Source of the DNA: Cannabis sativa
Taxonomy: Eukaryota; Streptophyta; Magnoliopsida; Rosales; Cannabaceae
Reading direction: 5' to 3'
Assembly: GCF_029168945.1 (NCBI RefSeq)
Contig: NC_083607.1
Location: 38,983,257 to 39,047,256, forward strand
DNA length: 64,000 bases
Shown here: positions 21,293-32,690 of the stretch, piece after piece
Layout: each line of letters starts with the position of its first letter
How positions within the stretch are numbered: the stretch's first letter is position 1
Notes under the pieces: generated by a model
What the model saw: the letters and a program-made list of their open reading frames with translations, nothing else
Database searches by the model: none
Told to the model about the DNA's origin: nothing
Program-made: the position numbers and the translations under genes

Positions 21293-21695
21293 ATCTTGAC
21301 CTTATTTCTTTCGATTTAAGTAATGAAAGATCTTAAAAAAGATGAAAATGTTGTCCAAAATTATTCTACCAGAAATAAAAGCATTTTGAGCATCAGATAT
21401 GCCATTGGAAAGGAATCCCTTAAGACGATTAGCCAAAACTTTCATGATGACCTTACAAAGAACATTACAAAGAGCAATAGGACAAAGATCCCCCATCTTG
21501 ACCTTGTTTTTCTCGTTTTAAGTAATGAAAGATCTCAAAAAAGATGAAAATGTTGTCCAAAATTAATTTACCAAAAATAAAAGCACTTTGCGCATCAGAT
21601 ATGCCATTAGAAAGGAATCCCTTAAGATGATCAACCAAAACTTTCATGATGACCTTATAAAGAACATTACAAAGAGCAATAGGACAAAGATCCCC
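21293..21695. repeat. tandem duplication of about 200 bp in the LINE reverse transcriptase
   Basis: Both units run from CATCTTGACCTT to GGACAAAGATCCCC (21293-21492 and 21493-about 21695) and differ at scattered bases. Each encodes the same segment (MGDLCPIALCNVL to FHYL). Divergence between the copies shows that the duplication is not recent. Confidence 0.88.
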
Positions 21696-21697
21696 CA

Positions 21698-23453
21698 TGT
21701 AACGCCCTAATCCATAGGAACTCCATGTGTGTGATTTTCTAAAACTAGTTTAATACTAATATATTAATTAATTATTAAAAACTGTGAGGATATTAAAAAC
21801 TTGACTAATATAAAATACTAAAAAAGGATATTATAATGGCAGTAAAAAGGTGTTCCGCGGATCCCTGTTATAAAAGATTTACCGAAAAGACGATATACAA
21901 CAACAATTCAAAATATAGCTACAACCAGTCTAAAGCAACTCCTGAAAACTCTACACGCAGGCCGGTGGGGTCAATATGTACATTGCTGGAGAAGACTGCA
22001 ATCTCATGGTTGGTTGTTCTAACTTTGCCTTGCCCTTACCTGCACCACAGAGCACCCATGAGTCACATAGACTCAGCAAGAAAAGTAATAAAGAAGGATA
22101 CATTAAATAGCTAATTATACATTTCATTATCACAAAATGATTAAACTATAACATTCAATAGTTGGTAATATAACTAGTCAAATGCATAGAAACAAATATG
22201 CTCATATATTTGCATTGCCTAATCAGGCAAGCCCGTGTCATAATGCAATATCACATATAATATCATTGCGCCACCTAATCAGGTGAGCCTGTGCCACAAC
22301 TTGGCACTAATATATCACACCATCTAATCAGACGATCCTGTACCTATGCTTGGTACTTATCATATGCCACTGACGCCCGTACCTACGCCTGATACGTCGT
22401 CGGGAAGAGACCCAACAATGGTTTCAATCTATGCCATAACCAGGAAATTTCATATCACTGATGCCCGTACCTACGCCCGATACATCGCCAGGAATATTTC
22501 ATCACCTTATCAGGTGAGCCCGTACTTACGCTCGGTATTCCTCATATGTCAGTGACGTCCGTACCTATGCCCGATACATCGCTAGGTATATCGCATCACC
22601 TAATCAGGTGAGCCTATATATTATTTCCATTAGTATCATTACGTTATCATTGCCTAATCAGACAATCGATAATTTCAGAACCTGTCATGCCATGTGGTAT
22701 ATTATACTTTTCTTACCTCAAGTTCTGGTTCAGGTATGTTGGCTGACCTGTTTGGAGAACGATCGATGATCCTAGGCCCTTAAGCTTCCCCGCTATGAGA
22801 ATTCGCTATCCTGCTACTATTGGAGGTTAGATCGCTAGGTTTCGGGTTGAAAATTGAAGAAAATAAATATAGGGGATAAAGTTTTGTCGAAAGTAGAGGA
22901 ACGAGGGTTCGTTCGTTCTTACTGTTTTTGATATATAATATAACTTATTTATAATATATGTAAACTCTTGATCAACTTTTAAGAAAAATAAAATTATAAT
23001 AATAATAATAATATAATAATATAATAATATTAATAAAATTTTTATTATTAATAATTATTTTATCATTTCTTAGCTACTAAGAAACTTCTACTTCTATGGT
23101 GGTACATCAAATCCCGCGTACTCCTAATTACCCCAATACCTACATTATCAACTTATCACAATATTTCAATTAATTCTATCAATTAAGCATGTTATGATAT
23201 TTTTGGCCCCCGATCGAGTCTCCAAGATTGTCAAAACTAAAAATATTTTGTTACACCAGTAACTCATATTACATTCACATATGCCCTATAAATCTTCGTA
23301 ATTTATAAATTACACTTATTTATCTACTTATAGCAAATTTAAAATTTATGTTGAACTAGATTAGGAGGATCAGAATCCCACTTATTACCTGGTTAACTCA
23401 TAATATAAATATAAACACTAATTATTAAATATTAGGCTTATTGGGATATTACA
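21698..23453 (+). mobile_element. solo LTR of a chromovirus-like gypsy element, 1,756 bp
   Basis: The block starts TGTAACGCCCTAATCC and ends TTGGGATATTACA, with inverted ends TGTAA/TTACA. It is flanked by perfect CCCCA duplications at 21693-21697 and 23454-23458. The termini resemble the Tekay/Del-like LTR end GAGGGTATTACA at 57996-58008. It contains no internal domain, so it formed by LTR-LTR recombination. The strand follows the typical TGTAACGCCC start. The small open frames in it are not supported. Confidence 0.92.
22200..22640. repeat. degenerate CCTAATCAGGTGAGCC / GCCCGTACCTACGCC repeats in the solo LTR
   Basis: The words CCTAATCAGG, (G)AGCC(C/T)GT and CGTACCTACGCCCGATAC recur about every 50-100 bp, for example near 22207, 22271, 22323, 22372, 22464, 22505, 22558 and 22599. 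Confidence 0.75.
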
Positions 23454-23700
23454 CCCCATGACTGTCGGATTCTTCTTCTTCGAAATAGGGACAAAGTTTG
23501 TATCATTCAACCCATCTGGCATCATATAAGAGGCAAAAAATTTCTAACTAATAAAATAACATCCTTCCCACAACTGACCAATACCTCTCTTAAAAAGTCG
23601 AAGTCATACCATAAGGCCTTAGAGATTTGTGAGGATGCATCTGAAATAATGCATCTTTAACCTCTTCATCTGAAACAACGCCTCTTTAATCTATACAAAA
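23454..23700 (-). mobile_element. LINE upstream part beyond the solo LTR
   Basis: Read on the minus strand, this encodes DEEVKDALFQMHPHKS, then SKKKNPTVMG, which joins MGDLCPIALCNV across the solo LTR. The same LINE was therefore contiguous before the insertion. The endonuclease domain is not found, so the element is 5'-truncated, ending near 23700. Confidence 0.82.
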
Positions 23701-24127
23701 TTAGTGTAGAATCTTTTACCTTTAGTGCAATAACTTTAATGATTCACACAAAATATCACATCAAATATTCCACCAAATAAATATATTTTACTTAAAAAGA
23801 TCTTGCATTTTATATTATTAACATCATTAACCCAAGATAGCTAATTTAGGATGTAATCATATCATGACTACTAGTAAAAATTTAAAATATTAAACTAATT
23901 TAGTAAAATAAATTATTTGTTCAATGAACTGAACATGATATATATTTTTTAAAAAAACTTAAAATTAAATAACACCTACATAATTTAATTTTCTAATTAT
24001 TATGATGTTCCTACAGATAATCAGTCAATGCATTTCAAAGGACATAGTGAGTATCTATATCCTTGCTTTTTCTATGTCGATAAAGAAAATATTAAATTAT
24101 TTAAATATTCTTCAAGGCTAAAATACT
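23701..24127. other. AT-rich spacer
   Basis: No gene or clear mobile element was recognised. The last eight bases (24120-24127, AAAATACT) are the left target duplication of the following MITE. Confidence 0.5.
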
Positions 24128-24858
24128 TAGGAGTGTTCACAAAGTATCCGATCCAATCCAATCCGCACGATCCAATCCAATCCAATCCGCAAAATGCGGA
24201 TATCCGCACTTGTGCGGATTGGATTGGATTAAAAAATTCAAAATCCGCACTTGTGCGGATTGGATGTTGTTTGACCTCAAAAAGTAACCGATCCAATCCA
24301 ATCCGCACTTAATTATACATATTTTTAAAAAATTATAATATATAATATATATTAATCAAAAAAAAAAAAACACAAACTTCTTTTAGTAACATATTGAGTT
24401 GGTGCATTTTATTTATTTATAATAAAAAATACAAGAAAAATAATTCTTATTCACATAGACACATACACATAAATTTAAATATATGTATACTAGCTTAGTT
24501 ATTTTAGTAAGAGATACATATATATTTTAGTGTAAATCTAAAGATAAGTACATATATATTGATATATATATATATTGTTTTAATTTGTATATAAATAGAG
24601 ATGGAAATAGATTATTATTGGAGATTAAGAAACAATAGTCTTTTTTTAATTTTTTTCTATGAAATATTAAATAATTTATTATTAAAAAAATAACCGATCC
24701 AAAATAACCGATCCAATCCGCACTATTGCGGATTGGATTGGATTGGATTTAAACTCTTATGCGGATCGTATTGGATCCAAAATATGAAATCCGCACTTAG
24801 TGCGGATTAGATGTTGTTTGACCAAAAAAGTGCGGATTGGATCGGATGAACACCCCTA
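24128..24858. mobile_element. hAT-type MITE with subterminal ATCCGCAC inverted repeats
   Basis: This 731-bp element starts TAGGAGTGTTCA and ends TGAACACCCCTA. An 8-bp duplication AAAATACT flanks both sides (24120-24127 and 24859-24866), the hallmark of hAT transposition. Dense inverted subterminal words (GATCCAATCCGCAC and GTGCGGATTGGATC) cluster at 24140-24310 and 24690-24850. No transposase is present. The open frames there are by-products of the repeats. Confidence 0.9.
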
Positions 24859-25036
24859 AAAATACTTAAGTAATCAATTTGACTATTACATTATTATTTT
24901 ACTTAATGTTTATTTTTTATTTAGGTTGTTTTTTTTTAGTTTTATAACTTAGTGTTATATAATATTATTTTATTTTATATTAGTATTTTTGTTATCATTA
25001 TTTTGTATTTTTTAATATGTTAGTGCTTTAAATCAA

Positions 25037-26031
25037 GGAATTATTACATAAAAAATATAAATTGACATTTTATTTACAAAAATACCTCCATAAGGTAAAG
25101 ACAACATTTATACCTTTTATGTGATTTTAATTACTAAAATACCACTTACACTATCATCACTTACACAATCAGACGATGGCTGCAGGGTGGTTGCTGCGTG
25201 GTTGCACGGTGGTTGCATCAGACGAATCAGACGATGGTTGCAGGGTGGTTGCTAGGTGGTTGGCGGAAGGTTGCATCAGACGAAGGTTTCAATCAGACGA
25301 AAGTTTCTGGGTAGTTGCTGGGTGGTTGGCTGAAGGTTGCATCAGATGAAGGTTTCAATCAGACGAAATAACTGTTAGCAAAATATTTACGCGACTGTAA
25401 TGCAACTGTAATGCAACTGTTGTGAAACATTAAAAATCATAACAGTATTTCCACGTACGTAACTCTATCTACATGTCTCTTAATGATTTAATATGAATAA
25501 ATTCACCATTAGAAATTTGGAAAATAACAAAAATACACCAGGATAAACATTTTACTATAGTATTGATGTAATTTTTTTTGGATTATACTTGAGTTAGATT
25601 GTTTGGAAACTCCAGTTCAACTTTTTGAGGTCTGTCTTTCCTAGATCTAAAAACTGAAGTCAGGACATTTGTTTTATGCAAATTAAATTAGATTTCTAGT
25701 TGAATTTTAGTTTCTTAGTAGTTTTTCTACACCTTTTTTATGAATTCGAAGCAGCCCCTGTTTTGATTAATTCTAGTCGTCTTCTCAGGTGAAGTCTCCG
25801 GAATTAATGGTGGTTCTCTTTCTCATTGAGTTTTTATTTCGGTTGTGTTGGGTTGCTGCATAGTTGCACGATAGTTGCCCAGGAAGCATGGATCCTGAGT
25901 TGAAGGTGTGTGTAAGTGGTATTTGTGTAATTTTTTTTATTTGGATTGTATATTTGTTTATTTGGTGAGCTGAAAGTATTTTTGTAATATTGTTACTTTT
26001 TTTTTTGGTAAAAACTGAAAAAAAAAATCCC
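25037..26031. mobile_element. possible Mutator-type non-autonomous element
   Basis: TTAAATCAA (9 bp) occurs at 25028-25036 and 26032-26040, flanking a block that begins GGAATTATTACAT and ends AAAAAATCCC. A shared TTACAAAAATAC and GTATTTTTGTAAT pair lies inward of each end. The terminal repeats are weak, so the call rests mainly on the 9-bp duplication. The interior is less AT-rich than its surroundings. Confidence 0.4.
25168..25375. repeat. GGTGGTTGC / ATCAGACGA minisatellite-like array
   Basis: The words GGTGGTTGC, GGTTGCATCAGACGA and AGGTTTCAATCAGACGA alternate several times with variation. A fainter copy of the TTGCACGATAGTTGCC type occurs near 25855-25880. Confidence 0.75.
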
Positions 26032-26040
26032 TTAAATCAA

Positions 26041-26442
26041 TTACTACTTTTGTGATAATTTTCACTTGAGGACTAAAATGTAATAAGATTTTTTTTTTGA
26101 AATAAATTAAAATAAGGGTTAGAATACAAAAAAAAAAAAAGTTCTACACCAAATTGGTGTAGATTCAAAATCTAATATCAATAATTAATGGTGTAGAATT
26201 TGGTGCACAATAATTTGGTATGTCATTGAAGTGAAATGGTATGAAGATACCACATAAATTTAGTAAAATGGTGCACCATTAGAGATGCTCTCAGTGAAGT
26301 GTCGAGTGTTTCCCTTGACTTGAGCCAATTTTTCTATTTCACTTCTTGTATAGAATAAACTTTGTTCAATAGGTTGTTCCGAAAAAAACTTCTTTTTACT
26401 ATTTTTGCTCATATTTCAATCACTCCATCTTTAATATGGTAT
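26041..26442. other. AT-rich spacer
   Basis: No gene is supported. A GTGCACCATTAGAGATGCTCT segment near 26271-26291 recalls the terminus of plant PIF/Harbinger-like MITEs, but its partner end was not found. Confidence 0.4.
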
Positions 26443-27143
<701 letters not shown>

Positions 27144-29028
27144 TGTTGGGTTTTATGCCCTAAATAAAACTCATTTCAATATAATCAGATTTACTTATTA
27201 ATAAAGATCAGAAATAACATTTAATGTTGCATGGTTCACATGATTTATTTCATCATTATTTACATAATGTATGAATTTATTTAAGTCTAGAACATATCAA
27301 TTTGTTAATGATTATAGTGTTGTCAACACAGTGGAATATAATCTTAATTATATGTTCGAAAGTTTATTCCCTGATTTGTCAGTTCACTGGATTTAGACTG
27401 ACATGGTATAATCAACGATAGGTATTCTTACACCTTGGATAATTGTAATGTCCTTTCCAGGGCATCGGCAAAGTTTACCAGTATCGGATGTATGGAGTAT
27501 ACATCGAAAGGGACTAATATTGAACTTTGATTAGATATATTAAAATTTACCGTAATATCTATTCAATTCAATATCACCCGTTGATCCTAGATCAAATGAT
27601 CTTAATCCTGATATGGTTAGGTTCGATCTCGAGAGTACTATACATGTCCTTTGATTTGTTAGTTAAGCCTACTTTTGGGTCAGGGTGATACGTACATTTT
27701 GGGAACATGATAGTATAATTGAGTGGGAGCGCTACCATAAATATGGAGTCTATAACTTCTATAGGAATTTAGAAGTGAAACGATGATATCCTTCGAGCTT
27801 GGCTAAACAGAGATAAATGGTTGAGATCTCATTTCACTTTGCTGAAATATCATTTATACGAAGCTAAGTGTTTTAAGGATAAAATACATTGAAGGTGTAA
27901 CGGTAACTTAGTGCCTTTTCAATGTAGATCATCTATTAGAGGGTCATTGATCACATTAGGATTATAACAATGGATAACTAATGACGTATCTATATTGTGG
28001 AACATATAGAGCGTTTTATATACTAAGAGTGCAATTCTAAGTTCTATGCGTGGATTCAACGAAGAATTAATAAATCAGTGAATTTAAGATATAAATTCTT
28101 GATCTGCTTATTGGAAGCTCGAATATATAGACCCATGGTCCCCATACTAGTTGAGACCATACTCCTTGTAAGACTCAGTTAATTGATTTTGATTAATCAA
28201 TTATAATTCTAAAGTTAGACTATGTCTACTTTGTGAATTTTCACTAAGCAAGGGCGAAATTGTAAAGAAAAGAGATTCTAGGTTTATTTATTAATTAAGA
28301 GACTTTATATGTCTAATTAATAAATATATTAAATGACAATATTATTTAATAATTAATTTTTAGTTATTAAATAATTAGAATTGACATTTAAATGGTTGAA
28401 TTTGAAAATTGGCATTTTTGAGAAAATGAGATGCAGAAATGATAAAACAGCAAAATTGCATAAGTGAGGCTCATTATCCAAAGCCCAGGCCGACCACTAT
28501 TGTAGGCTTTTAGCATTTATTTTTTCATTATTTTAATGCCAAATAATTCTAACTTAAACCTAGGTGGTTACCTATAAATAGATAGTGATGACTCTCATTC
28601 ACACTTAACTTTTGTGAACTTTGTCAGATGAAATTTGAGCCTCCTATTCTTTCTCTATAGCCGCCACTTCCCTTCTTCTTTTCTTCTTCAATTTCGAACC
28701 TTGAGTGAATGAGTGAGTGCCCACACACATCAAGTGGTATCTCAATCATAGTGTGTAAGACTGTAGGAGAATTCCAAACAACAAGAAGGAGATTCAGCAT
28801 CAAAGGAAGGAGAGAAAGAGATCCAGGTTCAGATCTTGGTGATGCTCTGCTACAGAAAGGAATCAAGGGCTAGAGATCTGAACAGAAGGAGTCATTATAT
28901 TTTGCTGCACCCAATGTAAGGTTTCCTAAACTTTATATGTGTTTATTTCATTGTTTTAGAATTCATATTAGGATGTTAATGAAACATACTTGTTAGTAAA
29001 TCTAGATCCTAGTAAAATATATCCAACA
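27144..29028 (+). mobile_element. solo LTR of the LARD family (copy B)
   Basis: A 1,885-bp LTR that starts TGTTGGGTTTTATGCCC and ends ATATATCCAACA, homologous to 58727-60592 in the same orientation. No internal domain adjoins either side. The flanks GAGGG (27139-27143) and CAGGG (29029-29033) are probably a 5-bp duplication with one change. The TATA box is at 28573-28580. Confidence 0.88.
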
Positions 29029-29468
29029 CAGGGTTGGGTGGCTTGTTGGGGTGTCTTCCGGTGAGGTTAGGACCTGGTTAGATGGCATACTGATTTGGTT
29101 CCCATGGGTTGGTGGGGGTCGTGTTTGCTTTAATAAAGGCATGGGAGTTTGGGGATCTTATGTGCTTCTGTTTAAGTTTATTTATTTATATATAATAATG
29201 GTGGTTTCCAAAGACCTTATAAGATTAATGGGGTTAGTTATCGTCCTGGAGAGTGATTCAAATTCTATCTTTTTTAGGTCTATCAATGTCTCATCGATGG
29301 ATTCAAGTAGCTTTGGCAGGGGCAATTTGGTTCTTTCTTTGGTCGTCAAATCTAGGAGATTCCTAGATCTTTATTAGCCTAATATTTTGTGATCTAGTCT
29401 TTTGTGATTGAGTATCATACTATAACTGGTTTTGTTATTTCCTTTATTTTTGATTTAAATAATGGGGT
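29029..29468. other. unassigned sequence after solo LTR B
   Basis: The open frame 29051-29377 has no recognisable domain and lies between repeats, so it is not called as a gene. Confidence 0.4.
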
Positions 29469-29698
29469 TGCTATGTCCCAATTTTTATTGAAAAATCACT
29501 GGCTGAAAGCCATTAGTAGGTGGACTCTGTTAGATGTCCATTTGGTTTGGAAACCTAGTATACTTCACACCTCTTTAGTGCTTTGCTATGTCCCAATTTT
29601 TATTGAAAAATCACTGGCTGATAGCCATTAGTAGGTGGACTCTATTAGATGTCTATTTGGTTTAGAAACCTAGTATACTTCACACCTCTTTAGTGCTT
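29469..29698. repeat. tandem duplication, 115-bp unit
   Basis: TGCTATGTCCCAATTTTTAT starts at 29469 and 29584. Each unit ends in CACACCTCTTTAGTGCTT, and the two differ at only a few positions. Confidence 0.92.
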
Positions 29699-30577
29699 GA
29701 TTGTTGGTGGCTTATTGGACCCTTATTTTAGTTTGTTATTAGGGTTTTCTTTCATGTTATTATTGTTATCCCAATTTTCGCACAAGATCACATGGCATTC
29801 TTCTGGGTGACACATGGAGAACTTTTTATGACCTGGACGAACTGTACATTCCTCAATATGACATGTAGAGTGATTTATTATCCAAAAATAACTCATCTGA
29901 AGATAAGTATGGAACATCTAGATAGGGTTGAATGAATCTATCAGAGCAGCTTCCAATCTCAGCGAAGTCACACACTTTGACCAGGATGAATGCGATTGAG
30001 GCACAATTTTAGGGATATTATCCATTTATATCTTTAAATTAAATCCCTATTTCGGTGGGATTTCTGCACGTTGTAAAAGTAAAATAGGAAATTAGCTAAC
30101 TTTCCCTTTCTATTCCTAATTGTTTTGAGAAAACAAATTGATTTAATTTCCCCTATAACAGTGGAGCCATTCCATTGTACAGGGATCCAAAATGATATTT
30201 TATAGAAGAGCTCTTATGCTATCAAAGAATTGTCAAGCTTTTCCTAGGAATTCTTAAAAATATTACTTGGCTAGCTCCTTATGATCTTATTAATTCTTCA
30301 AAGGAATACAATAAGAAGGGAAGTATGCTATTACCATAATTATGGGGTCAAACCTCTATAAATCTCTATGTTCTTATTGCTAAATTACATATAATTATTT
30401 CTAATCATTCTTATCGCTTTAATTAACTCAACGTCGTTTGTTAAAAGTGAGGTCGATATTTTAGTACTTTTATTGAGAGTAAAAGAATGTTGTTTTTATT
30501 TTGATGATCTTCAAAACATTCAAAGATGGTTGTGACTACCATGAGGGGCCTGCCATCCCACTGAAATAACGGATCCA
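29699..30577 (+). mobile_element. probable LTR and 5' UTR of a gypsy fragment
   Basis: This non-coding sequence lies directly upstream of a gag start at 30578. A TGTTATTATTGTTATCCC stretch near 29757 could be an LTR start, and the gag is expected to follow an LTR and primer binding site. Neither was confirmed, so this is an inference from position. Confidence 0.35.
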
Positions 30578-31230
30578 ATGGCCAAGAATCTTAATGTGCA
30601 AACTCTAGCAAATCTAAGAGATCCAATGGGCATTGATCCTAATCCAACCACTAGTCAGCCTCCACAGGTCCCCCCATCAGCAAGGCCAGGAGTAACAACC
30701 CCTCTGGCTGGGTTCACAATAGGCACACAAGAAACTAGGACCACTAATATGCATAATGGAGAAATTGGGTCAGGAACTGAGGGCCACCAATGGGAGAGCG
30801 TCGAGTAAATATTGGCAATGATACTGAGTTGCAAAATCTATGAGAGGCCTTCAAATGGGTGCAAGACCATACCAACACCCTTCACCACGACTAGGAGGAC
30901 ACCCGAGCAACTATGAATTTGGCATTTGAGCAGCAAAAATGCCGATTTCAGGAGAGGATGGATAAACAGACAGAGATCATGAGAGCCCAATAAGCAGCAA
31001 TTGACAACTGCTCCAAGTAGGCAACTGAGCTGATCAGACAGGCTTATCAGCTAACTGGGTAGCTACCAGTGGAAGACACTCTCATTATGGGATTCAAATA
31101 GGGGAAATAACCTTATATCCCAAATGGACCACAGTACAGGCTAGAAGAGCGTCTGGCCAACTACTCCCATTAAACCCAAGATAATGGGAAATCCAATCTG
31201 AGGCCACATAATTAGATTGTGGGCCACATG
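30578..31230 (+). pseudogene. gypsy gag N-terminal fragment
   Basis: The frame starts MAKNLNVQTLANLRDP, sharing MAKNL with the gag start of gypsy-2 (MAKNLED at 46413, minus). The first frame closes near 30808. Beyond it, stop-containing frames read NLAFEQQKCRFQERMDKQ and AQ/AAIDNCSK, a coiled-coil-like stretch typical of the variable gag N-terminus. The core gag domain is not reached. Confidence 0.6.
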
Positions 31231-31289
31231 GTAGACGAGCAAGTTTTTTCTACTTGTTATCTTGGAGGAGATGTTCTTTGGATTTTCAT

Positions 31290-31700
31290 TTATGTTGGGT
31301 TAAGCAAGGTATTCGATAGGAACGACAATGAGGGTGTTGGAATTTGTTGTGCTAGCTAGTTTTGCTAGAGAATTTGCATTGTCATTTTATTCTAGTGAAA
31401 CTTGCCAAATGGAGTATTAATTTAGCTGGGTTAAGAGATCCTTAGATTTGCTCAAATATGCTACCATCTTAAGCCATTGAGCCTGGTATTTGCCTAGGAC
31501 TTGATTGACCACAAGCTGAGAATCACTGGAAACCAGAAGTGTGTCAGCTTTGATGGCTAATGCCAATCAAAGTCTTGCACGTAGTGTCTAGTATTTTGCT
31601 TCATTGTTTGTTGCGGTAAATTCAAACCTTAAAGAACAGTGAGTGTGGTATCCTTCTAGAGTTATGAGGATAAGGCCTACGCTGGAGCCATAGTTGTAAT
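31290..31700 (-). pseudogene. Tat-type (archaeal-like) RNase H fragment
   Basis: Minus-strand frames read LRFEFTATNNEAKY, ADTLLVSSDSQLVVNQVLG and KYQAQWLKMV with interruptions. They are homologous to the second RNase H of the gypsy elements at about 41680-42000 and 53560-53830. It abuts a truncated gypsy LTR and lies in opposite orientation to the gag fragment on its left. Confidence 0.8.
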
Positions 31701-31705
31701 ATTCC

Positions 31706-32023
31706 AGGAAAATATACTAAGTGTTTGTACGTTATATACTAAGTGTTTTCGCAGTCGATCTGCGTCGCTTTCGTCTTCCCAGATGTAGTGTACTTGATGC
31801 ATCGCTATATGCATTAAATGATATATGGTTTCTCGTTAATATACTAAGCAACAGTTTGTATATCTTTCCTCACATAAGACCTCACAGTCAGCAAGTTGCA
31901 AATATACTTTGCCACTTACGCAATCAATGAGTTATTCCATTAAAAGTGATTTCGTCGATCCATATTCTCTTCATCTTGACACGTGTCCTCCATTGAGATT
32001 TTAGCCAAATTTTGGGTATAACA
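31706..32023 (-). mobile_element. gypsy-2 3' LTR, truncated
   Basis: Homologous to 48350-48656 and ends GGGTATAACA. Only this part of about 318 bp of the LTR is left; its far side is replaced by the RNase H fragment. It is followed by ATTGCCCCTTAA, the polypurine tract on the minus strand. Confidence 0.82.
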
Positions 32024-32690
32024 ATTGCCCCTTAATAAGTCCTTGTTTAATAAAAAGGGCTTTTTAATAATTACAAAGGGTATTTTCATCATAATCCCCT
32101 TTGAAAAATGCATCCTTTGATTCTGGCGGTTGTACGGTTTCGAGGGTCATTATGAACCATCTTTTCATATTCTACCCCACTCTCAACCGTTAGATCTCCC
32201 AACCTTTGGCCTTCTTGTCACTAGACTTTGAGTATAAAATGATGGCTTAGGCTTTCTATATTCCACACACTTTTGGTTTCTTGTATAGTTTCATCTTGAG
32301 ATTGGATTGTCATTCTCTCGTCAAGATGCCTCATTTGAGTTTAGAAATTTGTTCCTCTAGATTCATAACACCAGGATGCACCAACCATTCTTTTTCTTTG
32401 TACGTTCCCAAGAACTTCAAACCTCAAATTTGAACTGGAAACAAAGGATTCCAAGGCTGGGAGCTTCCGATCAATCCAAACTAAGGACACGTCATCGATC
32501 ATTATGGGTGATCCTCACAAGTAATTTTTGAGGGTAAGTATTATCCTTTGTAAATGGTGGTTTGAACTGGATTATTATTATTATTTGTTGCTCCATTGAT
32601 CTTTTATCTCTGTCTCCACACGAATAGACATAGATCTTGTGAGCGATCTTGGAGATCCTCCTCAAGCTGACAAGGAATTAAGGGGGAAAG
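32024..32690 (-). mobile_element. gypsy-2 3' region, distal part, with antisense ORF remnant
   Basis: Non-coding on the element strand and homologous to 50673-51170 of gypsy-1. On the plus strand a TATAAAA at 32233-32239 precedes a short frame at 32326-32433 starting MPHLSLEICSSRF and ending FKPQI-stop, the counterpart of the longer antisense frame in gypsy-1. The sequence resumes at 39199 beyond LARD-D. Confidence 0.75.

Larger units (their letters stand above)
18861..21697 (-). mobile_element. L1-type LINE, 3' part (reverse transcriptase, zf-RVT, RNase H)
   Basis: A non-LTR retrotransposon on the minus strand, decayed but readable. In order from the right come the reverse transcriptase start (MGDLCPIALCNVL, SDAQNAFISGRIILDNI), RGIRQGD near 21095-21115, FFDDSYLYCRANEREATKI near 20860-20910, KEVLLKSVAQSLPSYVMSIF near 20520-20590, the zf-RVT segment (YSVKSAYELL, KIPPKVKSLLMRACFGYLPT at 19770-19950; CSVCQGMNESILHILVECP near 19680-19740), and an RNase H segment with VNIDASV and VHDHHGAVIYHWSKELLG at 19211-19380. 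A T-rich run at 18861-18879 is the A-tail, marking the 3' end. The element continues beyond the solo LTR at 23454. Confidence 0.9.

Noticed and set aside
22346..22555. Frame with repeated ARTYARYIAR-like words
   Set aside because: It results from the degenerate repeats of the solo LTR.
26120..26300. PIF/Harbinger-type MITE ending in AGAGATGCTCT
   Set aside because: Only one end is recognisable; no partner terminus or 3-bp duplication could be shown.
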